Positions 25,318 through 33,139 of a DNA stretch of 37,409 bases are shown in pieces. The notes beneath the pieces are model-generated. The model did not search any database, had not been told where the DNA came from, and saw only the letters and a list, made by a program, of their open reading frames with translations. This DNA is from Acidobacteriota bacterium. GTDB taxonomy: Bacteria; Pseudomonadota; Alphaproteobacteria; Acetobacterales; Acetobacteraceae. The stretch spans positions 1 through 37,409 of the forward strand of contig CAJCIS010000186.1 in the NCBI GenBank assembly GCA_903970435.1, in the 5' to 3' direction. The translations under genes were made by a program, and so were the position numbers. The number at the start of each line of letters is the position of its first letter. Position 1 is the stretch's first letter.

Positions 25318-25363
25318 GGACGACAGTATGAGGTATCACGGCTAACAAATCCAGTTATTATTC

Positions 25364-25391
25364 TTGACGCAATGCCGTTAGTTGAACTAAC
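25364..25391 (+). promoter_or_regulatory. Probable rightward promoter with operator palindrome
   Basis: TTGACG at 25364 fits a -35 box. A perfect 15-bp palindrome, GTTAGTTGAACTAAC, occupies 25377-25391, where the spacer and -10 region would be. A TAAC...GTTA pair occurs nearer the repressor start (about 25343-25357). Binding of the divergent repressor here would block rightward transcription. Confidence 0.5.
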
Positions 25392-25419
25392 CTGCCGCGT
25401 GATGTGAAGAGGTGATGGC

Positions 25420-25707
25420 ATGCGAACAACGGCAGTTTGGACAGCGGTGATGGACGAAGCGCTGCTGAGCCTTCGGGGCGCGGGTTTGACGTGGGACCAG
25501 GTGGCGACGGAATTGGATCTGAGCCGCAACGCGGTTGTGGAACGTGGCAGGCGCGTCGGCGCGCGTGGCCCCCGCCGCCTGATGGGTGAGACCCTGGAGC
25601 CACGCGACAGGCTGGCGAGACCGCCGGGACACCCTGCCACCTGGGCGCTGATCACCGATGGAACGGTGCTTGCGGGCGAGCCCTATCCATTCCCGGTTTT
25701 CCTGTAA
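25420..25707 (+). CDS. GcrA-like DNA-binding protein (phage)
   Basis: This 95-aa protein resembles the N-terminal domain of GcrA, the alphaproteobacterial cell-cycle regulator that works with sigma-70 at methylated sites. The visible match is the helix-turn-helix segment WTAVMDEALLSLRGAGLTWD, then QVATELDLSRNAVVERGRRVG. The rest is Arg/Pro-rich. GAGGTGA lies upstream of the ATG. It is the first gene of the rightward phage transcript, so it may activate later genes or alter host transcription, which is inference. Confidence 0.65.
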   Translation: MRTTAVWTAVMDEALLSLRGAGLTWDQVATELDLSRNAVVERGRRVGARGPRRLMGETLEPRDRLARPPGHPATWALITDGTVLAGEPYPFPVFL

Positions 25708-25720
25708 GGAGGAACGTTTC

Positions 25721-26227
25721 ATGAACAATCTGACCGTCGACGACCGCACCTCCTACGCACATACGCGGCATGAGAAATTGGATGCGGGTTTTGTAATTTA
25801 CCGTTTGGAGGAAGCCGGGGCAACATTACTGGCGTTGCCGAACACGGGACATTCCACGCGCTTGAGGCTGTCCCATCTGGATGTCGTGCAAAATGCGATG
25901 GAGGCCTATGGCAGCGAGCGTGCGCGGATCCGTCCGCCGATTCCATCGGCTTCACGGATTTCACGGATGGATCAGGCATTGGGCTGGATCGCGTTCATTC
26001 CGGATGAACGCTTTGTACTTCGCCGCATTTTGGGCGCTCGCAGCCTGGTGAGTCCGTTGACGGAACGGCATCTATATTCGTGGCGGCGGCTGGGGTCGGT
26101 GTTGGGAGCGGACCACAAAGCCGTGCAGCGCTGGCACGCGCAAGGAGTTGACATGCTGGTGGCCGCGCTCATTGCGTTGCAAAAGGCGGAAGGAGCCCGC
26201 GTGCATCTGGGGTTGCGAGACAGCTGA
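25721..26227 (+). CDS. Phage regulatory protein candidate with C-terminal helix-turn-helix
   Basis: The 168-aa protein starts at an ATG with a strong AAGGAGG site. The N-terminal half is of unknown type. The C-terminal half (ISRMDQALGWIAFI, then RRLGSVLGADHKAVQRWHAQ and GVDMLVAALIAL) resembles the small DNA-binding proteins of alphaproteobacterial prophages, in which a helix-turn-helix recognises DNA near the terminase. It could be a late regulator or a divergent small terminase; the family match is tentative. It follows the GcrA-like gene by 13 bases, so the two form an operon. Confidence 0.6.
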   Translation: MNNLTVDDRTSYAHTRHEKLDAGFVIYRLEEAGATLLALPNTGHSTRLRLSHLDVVQNAMEAYGSERARIRPPIPSASRISRMDQALGWIAFIPDERFVLRRILGARSLVSPLTERHLYSWRRLGSVLGADHKAVQRWHAQGVDMLVAALIALQKAEGARVHLGLRDS

Positions 26228-26243
26228 GTTCCGATACGAACGC

Positions 26244-26630
26244 CTATCGGCCGTCTAACGTAACATTATAGCGGCAGCGTGGCGTGACGTAAGTTCCGAC
26301 AATACGGTTCTCCTGTATCCTAGCAGAAAAAACGAGCCGGTAAGGCGCATGGTTCATGCCGCGGACTTCGAGAGAGGCGGACACGTCGCCGTTACCCGAG
26401 ATTTGGCCATCCAGAACGAGGACGCCGTCCTGCGGCGCAAACATGATGGATGAGCCTGCGCGGGTGAGAACGGCCCTATTACCTTTATCGCAACTGCCCG
26501 CGGCAGGAAGCAGATTGCCCACGAACTTCGAAGGTAATCCTGCGGCGCAGGCGCCAAGAAGCGCGGCGGCCGACAAGGACGCTAGACCTGAGGCTTGCCG
26601 CAGGTAGGATAAAAGACTTCGATGCTGCAT
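26244..26630 (-). CDS. Lipoprotein of unknown function
   Basis: This 128-aa protein has a signal peptide ending in the lipobox LLGAC (about residues 24-28). The mature part contains CDKGNRAVLTRAGSSIMFAP, then GVLVLDGQISGNGDVSASLE and GTYVTPRCRYNVTL, forming a small beta-rich domain with two Cys that may pair. Similar small lipoproteins occur in Acetobacteraceae chromosomes, from memory. It runs opposite to the phage operon and sits between the regulators and the terminase, so it may be a lysogenic-conversion gene expressed from the prophage, or host DNA trapped in a rearranged prophage. Confidence 0.6.
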   Translation of the reverse strand: MQHRSLLSYLRQASGLASLSAAALLGACAAGLPSKFVGNLLPAAGSCDKGNRAVLTRAGSSIMFAPQDGVLVLDGQISGNGDVSASLEVRGMNHAPYRLVFSARIQENRIVGTYVTPRCRYNVTLDGR

Positions 26631-27326
26631 TTTTTCCTTGCCCAGCTACCCCAACATCCGGTATATATCTCTTAACGATGGCGGTTTGCGTTTGGCGCTG
26701 AGGATGGCGCCCTTTGGACCTAAAAACCATAGCGTCCAACCGCAGCCCACCGACGCCCCGGCGCGTGCCCTATCACCTCGATTTCTCAGCATTATCGTGG
26801 TCACGCTGGGAACAACAATGGGTTGGTTGGAAACGATTGGCTTTGTGCGGCCGAGAGCAGTTTCAGTATGGGATGAGGCGCCGGTCGGTCATTGATATGT
26901 GGGCGGACGTATCCCCACCTTTGCGCACTGTCGCGATCACAGGGACGTAGGCTCAGGGGTGGGACCCGTTATATGCATTTTTTCCTGGACATCCGCTCCA
27001 GATTTAGCTATGCTTGCGCTGACGATGGAGATTTCGCGCGCCTTCAATACGGTGCGGCGAAAGACGCTTTCGAGGCCTGTTCTGCCGCGTAGTATTAGGC
27101 GAGGCGCAATCACACTGTTGGGATTTTACGCGGCGGCGCGTTGGCACCGAACGTTCAACAGATGGCGTTTGGTCCGACACGTATCGATTCCGTATTAAAA
27201 GCCATGCGACAGGAACTTACTGTCCGATAGATCAACAACGCTATTTACTTGCAAAAGCGGCGGCACCTCATGTGCGTCCCAAGGCATTGCGTGGCGGGTT
27301 GAACCGGGACTTCAGCACCATGCGGG
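26631..27326. other. About 700 bases without a convincing gene before the terminase
   Basis: Several protein-like fragments occur in different frames. They are a Trp-rich one (about 26714-26950), one beginning MHFFLDIRSRFSYACADDGD (26973-27092), one with PTRIDSVLKAMRQELTVR (ending near 27229), and one with RYLLAKAAAPHVRPKALRGG that continues to 27436 and overlaps the terminase start. None has a good ribosome binding site. This is where a small terminase subunit would be expected. It may be decayed, split into very small genes, or regulatory DNA. Confidence 0.35.
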
Positions 27327-28730
27327 ATGAGGCGCTTGACGAGCTTTGCAAGCCCGGTGAGTTGCGAGCAGATTCTGCGCCGGAAAATACGGCGCAGCTT
27401 GAGCGCGTGGGCGTCCTTCGCACTGAGCCTACGTGATCATGCGCCAGCTCGCCACCACCACCTGATCATTGCGGCGCTGGAAGCGCTGACGCATGGCGAC
27501 ACAAAACAACTCATGTTGCTGCTGCCGCCGGGGTCCGCGAAGAGCACCTACGCGAGCTTGCTGTTCCCTGCCTGGTGGATGGCGCAGAACCCGACCGGGT
27601 CAGTGATTAGCGCTAGCCACACCGCGAGCCTGGCCGAAAGCTTTGGACGCGGCGTGCGTATGTTGATAACCGATCATGCCGCACGACTTGATCTTGAACT
27701 ACGGCCGGATGCGCGTGCTGCGGGAAGGTTTACGACGGCGCATGGGGGCGAATATTTCGCCATCGGGGTTCACGGTGCAGTAACGGGACGCCGCGCCGAT
27801 CTTGCGCTGATAGACGATCCGGTGCGATCTTTCGTGGATGCGGAAAGTTCCAGCGCGCGCGACAGACTTTGGAATTGGTATAGATCCGAACTCGTAACAC
27901 GGCTGAAGCCGAATGGACGAGTCGCCCTCATAATGACCAGATGGCATACCGATGACATTGCCGGGCGTCTGTTGCAGCAAGGTGGTTGGACGGTGCTACG
28001 CCTGCCTGCCCTCGCGGAGATCCCTGATCCCATGAACCGCGCGGCAGGAGAAGCATTGTGGCCGGAATGGGAGGATCGCGACGCCTTGATCGCTAAGCGG
28101 TCAACGCTTGGTGATCGATGCTTTGCCGCGTTATTTCAGCAAGGGCCGTTGGCGGACAGCGGAAGACTGTTCGATTTGTCGAAGATCCCAATATTGGACA
28201 TCGTTCCGGTTGGCACCTCGGTGAGGGCCTGGGACCTTGCCGGTGTGGGGGGGGCGAGCGGTGATCCAGATTGGACTGCGGGCGTAAGGCTGCTGCGTGG
28301 TGAGTTGGGCAATTTCGTTATCGAGGACGTGCGGCGCGTTCGGTTGCCTGCAACCGAGGTTGCGACGCTAATTCGCGATGTTGCGCAACAAGATGGAGAG
28401 GCAGTGACGATTGGATTGCCGCGCGATCCGGGCCAGGCTGGAATATATCAAGTAGCCATGCTGACGCGCGTGTTGGCGGGCTTTCGGGTGCGAAGCAGCC
28501 CTGAGGAAGATTCGAAGGTTGTTCGCGCCGATCCGGTGGCCTCGCAAGCCTCGGCCGGAAATCTGTACCTGAAACGGGCGCCTTGGAACCAGATTTTCCT
28601 GGAGGAACTCGCAGCGTTTCCCCACGGCAAGAAAGACGATCAGGTGGATGCGTTGTCCCGCGCATTTCAAATGCTGACGATGGGGTCGCAAGCAGCACAT
28701 TACAGGTCGCTACCATTTTTAGATCGATAA
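27327..28730 (+). CDS. Phage terminase large subunit
   Basis: TerL is the ATP-driven DNA-packaging motor and nuclease of tailed phages. The 467-aa protein has Walker A LLPPGSAKST (residues 65-74), Walker B LALIDD (159-164), a coupling motif LIMTRWHTDD (201-210), and RNase H-like nuclease residues in RAWDLAG (300 onward) and HGKKDDQVDAL (433 onward). RHHHLIIAALEAL is a typical adenine-binding-side segment. The first 20 residues do not look family-like. A different frame carries MRDEALDELCKPGEL over the same bases, so the true start is unclear; a GTG at 27357 is another option. It heads the rightward morphogenesis operon. Confidence 0.9.
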   Translation: MRRLTSFASPVSCEQILRRKIRRSLSAWASFALSLRDHAPARHHHLIIAALEALTHGDTKQLMLLLPPGSAKSTYASLLFPAWWMAQNPTGSVISASHTASLAESFGRGVRMLITDHAARLDLELRPDARAAGRFTTAHGGEYFAIGVHGAVTGRRADLALIDDPVRSFVDAESSSARDRLWNWYRSELVTRLKPNGRVALIMTRWHTDDIAGRLLQQGGWTVLRLPALAEIPDPMNRAAGEALWPEWEDRDALIAKRSTLGDRCFAALFQQGPLADSGRLFDLSKIPILDIVPVGTSVRAWDLAGVGGASGDPDWTAGVRLLRGELGNFVIEDVRRVRLPATEVATLIRDVAQQDGEAVTIGLPRDPGQAGIYQVAMLTRVLAGFRVRSSPEEDSKVVRADPVASQASAGNLYLKRAPWNQIFLEELAAFPHGKKDDQVDALSRAFQMLTMGSQAAHYRSLPFLDR

Positions 28731-28740
28731 GGATACTGCT

Positions 28741-30135
28741 GTGTTCGCGACTATATGCGACCTCATACCATATGATCGAGATTACCCCGCACGGACACGG
28801 CGCCAGGACATACTTAATAGGATTTTAGCGGGAACGTTCTACGACGCTTTGCCGTACCAGTTCCACGAGGAGCGAACCTCGGGTGGCGAGTATATTCCGC
28901 TTCGAATGCGGAGGCCGTCGGTTCGCTACGGATTAGCCCGCTTAGTCGTTGAAGACAGCGTCGCGCTATTATTTAGCGATGGACATTTTCCCGCCATTGA
29001 TTCACCGGACTTGGCGGTGAGAGACGCTTTGTCGGCATTGTCAGAGTCGACGCGCCTTAATTCAGTCATGATGGAAGCGGCACTTCGGGGGAGCGTAGGA
29101 TCGGTCGCTGTCTTGCTGCGTGTACTGCGTGGACGAATATTTCTAAAAGTGCTTGGCACCGAGTATCTGACGCCTGCGTGGGAACCGGACGCGCCCGACA
29201 CGCTTGAGCATGTAACAGAACGCTACAAAGTGACGGGCGCCGAATTAGCTGACCAGGGCTACGATATTTGTCCGTCCGACGTTTCGTACTGGTTCATGCG
29301 CCGATGGGACAGCGTATGGGAGAAGTGGTACCAGCCCACACCCGTGAGCGCAGGCTGGCCGAGCCTGCCGGATGAACACCGCAGTGTGAGGCATAGCTTA
29401 GGCTTTGTTCCGCTCGTTTGGATTCCCAACCTGCCGGGAGGCACAGGCTTCGACGGGGGATGCACCTTCGAAGCGGCAATCGACACTTCTATTGAAATAG
29501 ACTACCAGTTGAGCCAGGCTGGCCGTGGGCTGAAATACAGTAGCGATCCGACGCTGCTTATTCGGGAGCCTGTTGGATTAGATACAAACATTATCCGTGG
29601 CGCAGCAAATGCGCTTGTTGTCAGCGAGAAAGGTGACGCAAAGTTACTCGAAATAGCGGGCACTGCGACGCAAGCTGTCATTGATTACGTTCGGATTCTG
29701 CGTGAGCTGGCGCTTGAAAGCGTGCATGGAAATAGGGCGGATGCAAGCCGTCTGGCCGCGCCGGCAAGCGGCCGCTCGCTGGAGCTCATGAACCAGGGGC
29801 TGCTCTGGCTGGCGGATAACCTCCGTATAAATTACGGCGAATTTGGAATATTGGCGCTATCGCGGATGATGCTGCGGGCGAGCCGCTTATACGACATTCG
29901 CGTGAATGGATGTTTACTTCCGGCAATCGATACGGAAGCATCGCTCAATTTGCGTTGGCCAAACTGGTATCCGCCGGACTCGCTCGATCGCCAGCGCGAC
30001 GCACAGACCATAACGTCTTTAGTGGAATGCCGACTTCTATCGCGAGAATCCGGCTTGCATATTCTCGGGCCCAGTTATGACATCGTGGACGTAACCAGCG
30101 AATTGGGACGCATTAAGAATGAGGTTCCTGAATGA
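28741..30135 (+). CDS. Phage portal protein
   Basis: The portal is the dodecameric ring at one capsid vertex through which DNA enters and leaves. This 464-aa protein starts with GTG, with AAGGA upstream, 10 bases after the terminase stop. Its length and place fit SPP1 gp6-like portals. Family-like segments are RYGLARLVVEDSVALLFSDG, LLRVLRGRIFLKVLGTEYLT, EAAIDTSIEIDYQLSQAGRG and SGRSLELMNQGLLWLADNLR. The last codon overlaps the start of the next gene (ATGA). Confidence 0.82.
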   Translation: MFATICDLIPYDRDYPARTRRQDILNRILAGTFYDALPYQFHEERTSGGEYIPLRMRRPSVRYGLARLVVEDSVALLFSDGHFPAIDSPDLAVRDALSALSESTRLNSVMMEAALRGSVGSVAVLLRVLRGRIFLKVLGTEYLTPAWEPDAPDTLEHVTERYKVTGAELADQGYDICPSDVSYWFMRRWDSVWEKWYQPTPVSAGWPSLPDEHRSVRHSLGFVPLVWIPNLPGGTGFDGGCTFEAAIDTSIEIDYQLSQAGRGLKYSSDPTLLIREPVGLDTNIIRGAANALVVSEKGDAKLLEIAGTATQAVIDYVRILRELALESVHGNRADASRLAAPASGRSLELMNQGLLWLADNLRINYGEFGILALSRMMLRASRLYDIRVNGCLLPAIDTEASLNLRWPNWYPPDSLDRQRDAQTITSLVECRLLSRESGLHILGPSYDIVDVTSELGRIKNEVPE

Positions 30136-30536
30136 CAGAAAAGATTGAGGTGTCAACTGGTGAAGACGACCTGATTTCGCTTCGGGCTAAGAACCTAGAG
30201 TTGGAGACCGCATTGCGGGACACGCAGGAGGTCGCCAATCGCCGGCTAATAGACGCAGAACTTAGACATCATGCGCTGAAAAATGGAATGGTCGATCTTG
30301 ATGGCTTAAAACTTATAGATCCGGTTGACGTTAACGTGGACGAGACCGGTACCGTCAAGGGCGCCGCATCTGTGATTTCTAAATTGCAACGCGAAAAGCC
30401 TTGGCTGTTCATGTCAGTAAACTCCAGCAGCCTGGCCAGCGCGCCTCCGAGTACTCCGGCGCGAAGCAAGCTTGCAACTGAAATGAGCTTACAGGAATGG
30501 CGCACCGCACGTGCTGAGTTGGTTCGTCGACGGTAA
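30132..30536 (+). CDS. Candidate capsid scaffolding protein
   Basis: This 134-aa acidic, helical protein starts inside the portal stop (ATGA). It has a coiled-coil-like N-terminus (LISLRAKNLELETALRDTQE) and the pattern MVDLDGLKLIDPVDVN, then ASVISKLQREKPWLF, which is common in small phage scaffold proteins: a DLDGL helix and a K-P-W-L-F end. Position between portal and major capsid protein supports a scaffold role. No protease domain is present, and no prohead protease was seen elsewhere in the window. Confidence 0.7.
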   Translation: MTEKIEVSTGEDDLISLRAKNLELETALRDTQEVANRRLIDAELRHHALKNGMVDLDGLKLIDPVDVNVDETGTVKGAASVISKLQREKPWLFMSVNSSSLASAPPSTPARSKLATEMSLQEWRTARAELVRRR

Positions 30537-30578
30537 TTTCGATCAATAATATGCTACCGCTACAAGTTCGTTGACCTT

Positions 30579-30593
30579 GGAGGCAGCGCCTCC
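30579..30593 (+). promoter_or_regulatory. Hairpin before the major capsid gene
   Basis: A perfect 6-bp stem, GGAGGC / GCCTCC with an AGC loop, lies 19 bases before the capsid start. The ribosome binding site actually used is probably GGGGT at about 30601. The hairpin could protect the 5' end of a processed capsid mRNA, or hide the extra GGAGG sequence. Confidence 0.4.
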
Positions 30594-30611
30594 CTTCACT
30601 GGGGTTTAAAA

Positions 30612-31940
30612 ATGGGAATTCAAAATTTTCCTGCCGCGTTGCAACCGATCATTCAGCAGGGCTTCCTGGAACGAGAGTTTCAGCAGGCGCTTCAATCACG
30701 CCTCGGATATCGGGCCACCGCAGACCGCGAAGATTTCGCCGTCGGGATTGGTGAGACTCTGACGAAGACTAGGGCCGGCCTTCGGCCTGCGGTAACAACG
30801 CCCCTCGCACCTGCAACGAACACCAACCTCGATAACGGCCTCACACCTGGGACTTGGGGTGTGGAACAGTACACACTCACCTTATACAACTACGCATCCA
30901 CGATGGATCTTAACCTGGTGACCAGTCGCGTAGGCATCGCTAGTCAATTTCTACAAAATGCCTATGTGAATGGCCAGCAGGCAGCACGAAGCCTGGACGA
31001 TTTGGCGCGGAACGCGCTTTTCAACGCTTACTTTGCGGGCAACACCTGGGTACGGACTACGATCACGAATGCGGGGCCGACGCTCAGCGTCGATGATCTT
31101 CGCGGCTTTCAGACGGCGTTTGTAAATGGCGTTCAACAACCTGTCTCGGCCACAAATCCACTTTCGATTACGATCGGCTCAGATGTCTACAGTGTTGTCG
31201 GTGCAGCGGTTGATGGAACAAACGTGTCTACTACGCCCGGCGGCATTTCGGGAACGCTGACGCTATCTTCAAACGTATCAGTCGCCGATGGAACTGCTGG
31301 CAACACCGTCTTGGCCGCAACCGCGTCACTGGTTCTGCGGCCAAATGGCAGAACCAATACTACATTGTTACAAGCGGGCGACACGCTTGCTCTCTCCAAT
31401 GTTCTCGACGCGGTCGCTAATTTACGGATTAACGCGGTGCCTGACATCGATGGTGCGTACAATTGCTATCTCGACCCAATAAGCGCTCGCCAGTTATTTG
31501 CGGATCAGGATTTTCAACGCCTGTTCATAGGGACAACATCAGCCATTGAGGTTTTTCGCCCAGGCCAAGGCGTTGTAAATGACTTTCTCGGATTGCGTTT
31601 TGTATTGACGAATGAATCGTATGTGGAGCCTTCCTTTGCAGTACCAGGAGCAATGGTCAGGCGTCCAATCATTGTCGGCCAGGGCGCGCTAATCGAGGGA
31701 GATTTCGCCGGTATGGCTGCGGACGATGTGGCGCCAGATAACTCGATTGTCACCATGGTGGATGGAGTCTGCATGGTGACACGCGAGCCGATTGACAGGC
31801 TGCAGCAGATTATTGCGCAGTCCTGGTACTGGATTGGAGGTTTCTGTGCGCCGTCAGATACGACCACAAACAGCACAACCATGGCCACTGCGACAAATGC
31901 CAATTTCAAACGTGCTGTCATGATCGAACACATTGGCTAG
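30612..31940 (+). CDS. Phage major capsid protein (probable)
   Basis: The 442-aa protein is the likely shell protein by size and position after portal and scaffold. It begins MGIQNFPAALQPIIQQGFLE. Segments such as YASTMDLNLVTSRVGIASQF, RSLDDLARNALFNAYFAGNT and MVDGVCMVTREPIDRLQQII fit a capsid fold. The central part (about 190-260) is rich in Thr/Ser/Gly/Asn and looks like an inserted beta domain on the capsid surface. The C-terminus is Thr-rich. I did not recognise a specific HK97 subfamily. The gene is flanked by hairpins on both sides. Confidence 0.75.
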   Translation: MGIQNFPAALQPIIQQGFLEREFQQALQSRLGYRATADREDFAVGIGETLTKTRAGLRPAVTTPLAPATNTNLDNGLTPGTWGVEQYTLTLYNYASTMDLNLVTSRVGIASQFLQNAYVNGQQAARSLDDLARNALFNAYFAGNTWVRTTITNAGPTLSVDDLRGFQTAFVNGVQQPVSATNPLSITIGSDVYSVVGAAVDGTNVSTTPGGISGTLTLSSNVSVADGTAGNTVLAATASLVLRPNGRTNTTLLQAGDTLALSNVLDAVANLRINAVPDIDGAYNCYLDPISARQLFADQDFQRLFIGTTSAIEVFRPGQGVVNDFLGLRFVLTNESYVEPSFAVPGAMVRRPIIVGQGALIEGDFAGMAADDVAPDNSIVTMVDGVCMVTREPIDRLQQIIAQSWYWIGGFCAPSDTTTNSTTMATATNANFKRAVMIEHIG

Positions 31941-31956
31941 GTAGCCCAAGTGACCC

Positions 31957-32016
31957 GATCGAAAGGCATCGTGTGATGGCCTATGTTAAGGAGGGCCCTT
32001 GGGCCATCATTCGATC
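31957..32016 (+). promoter_or_regulatory. Large hairpin after the major capsid gene
   Basis: Two stacked stems form: an outer GATCGAA / TTCGATC (31957-31963 with 32010-32016) and an inner TGATGGCC / GGCCATCA (31974-31981 with 32002-32009). They are contiguous on the 3' side and leave a 10-base bulge on the 5' side. There is no T-run after it. It could reduce transcription of downstream genes relative to capsid, or stabilise the capsid mRNA 3' end. Confidence 0.55.
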
Positions 32017-32063
32017 AATCATACGCTGAATGACTAAGTTCGATAGAATTAGCTGGAGTGCAC

Positions 32064-32438
32064 ATGTTCACAGACCAGCAGAAGACTGACATCCGACGTC
32101 ACTGTGGTTATTCGGCGTACGGTGCGGCGCCAGATGGCAATATGGGATGGCGATTCTTCACCGCCTATGGGACACTTGAGTACAGAATGAACAACCTTAG
32201 TCCTGCTGAACAGGCTGTTGTACTAAATTATGTAGCAACTCTAAATCAGCTTGAATCAGCCGTTCCAATGTCGACCGAGAATTTGGACAGTGACGGCGCG
32301 GCAGGGTGGCAACACAACCGATACGAAGTGGCAGACCGTCTACGGTTGTTGGACGGTTGGCGTAGGCGATTATGCGCCTTCATGGGAATTCCTCCCGGGG
32401 AAGGGTTGGGGCTTGCCGGCGTGACCTGGGTGGTATGA
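32064..32438 (+). CDS. Phage head-tail joining protein candidate
   Basis: This 124-aa protein starts at an ATG 6 bases after GGAG; a GTG at 32058 abuts the ribosome binding site and is unlikely. It contains MFTDQQKTDIRRHCGYSAYG, then YRMNNLSPAEQAVVLNYVAT and YEVADRLRLLDGWRRRLCAF. The helical layout and place after the capsid gene fit a head-completion adaptor. Its stop overlaps the start of the next gene, so the two are coupled. Confidence 0.55.
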   Translation: MFTDQQKTDIRRHCGYSAYGAAPDGNMGWRFFTAYGTLEYRMNNLSPAEQAVVLNYVATLNQLESAVPMSTENLDSDGAAGWQHNRYEVADRLRLLDGWRRRLCAFMGIPPGEGLGLAGVTWVV

Positions 32439-33061
32439 TGGATGGTTCGGTATTACAGAATCTGATAAGCAAGGGCTGGGGCACTGCAGCGCGCCGCACT
32501 GGGGTGCCATATATCGTGTACAGACCGAACGGAAGTGCAAATCCACTTAGCAGTCGTAACCGTGTTATTCGGCTGTATGCAACTCTTGTCCCTTCAGGCG
32601 GTACTGCAACGGGAATTAATGGGTATGGGAGCATATTGTGGCGTGGGGTATTTGACTCGTCTTATACCCTACCGGGCGACTACCTGATAGGTCCAGACGC
32701 CAGCTTCTTTATAGCGTCTCAATGGACGGGTCAGCCCATTCTCTGTGTCCAAACGCACAATATTGTTACCATTTACCGGTCCCAAACGGCGGTTAGTGGA
32801 AGCTACAGTGGTTTCGTTGTTAGCGCTGCGCAAGAGGTGGTCCTAGGCTGGCCAACGCTTCTTGTTGCGTCAACAGCAAGAATTGCGGGCACTCTACCGG
32901 AAGCTCATTTCGGGAATTGGATAGCATTTCTGCCGACGTTACCGACTTCGTTACAGGTAGCAGACGTTGTATCCGATGATTTGGGACGGCAATTCATAGT
33001 GGCGGCCGCGCAATCGAGCGGTTTGGGTTGGAGGCTGATTTTGCGTCAAGTTGATGGCTAG
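32435..33061 (+). CDS. Phage protein of unknown function
   Basis: The 208-aa product starts at the first of two adjacent ATGs that overlap the preceding stop (ATGATG). The sequence is beta-rich (YIVYRPNGSANPL, GYGSILWRGVFDSSYTLPGD, FFIASQWTGQPILCVQTHN) and resembles small phage tail or head-decoration proteins in style only. No motif was recognised. Position suggests a role in joining head and tail. Confidence 0.55.
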   Translation: MMDGSVLQNLISKGWGTAARRTGVPYIVYRPNGSANPLSSRNRVIRLYATLVPSGGTATGINGYGSILWRGVFDSSYTLPGDYLIGPDASFFIASQWTGQPILCVQTHNIVTIYRSQTAVSGSYSGFVVSAAQEVVLGWPTLLVASTARIAGTLPEAHFGNWIAFLPTLPTSLQVADVVSDDLGRQFIVAAAQSSGLGWRLILRQVDG

Positions 33062-33139
33062 AGCTGATCGCGGCATCGCGGAGATGCGTAGTTGCCAACT
33101 TGCCTTTTTTTGCCAAATAGATGTTTGGAGACGAACTGA

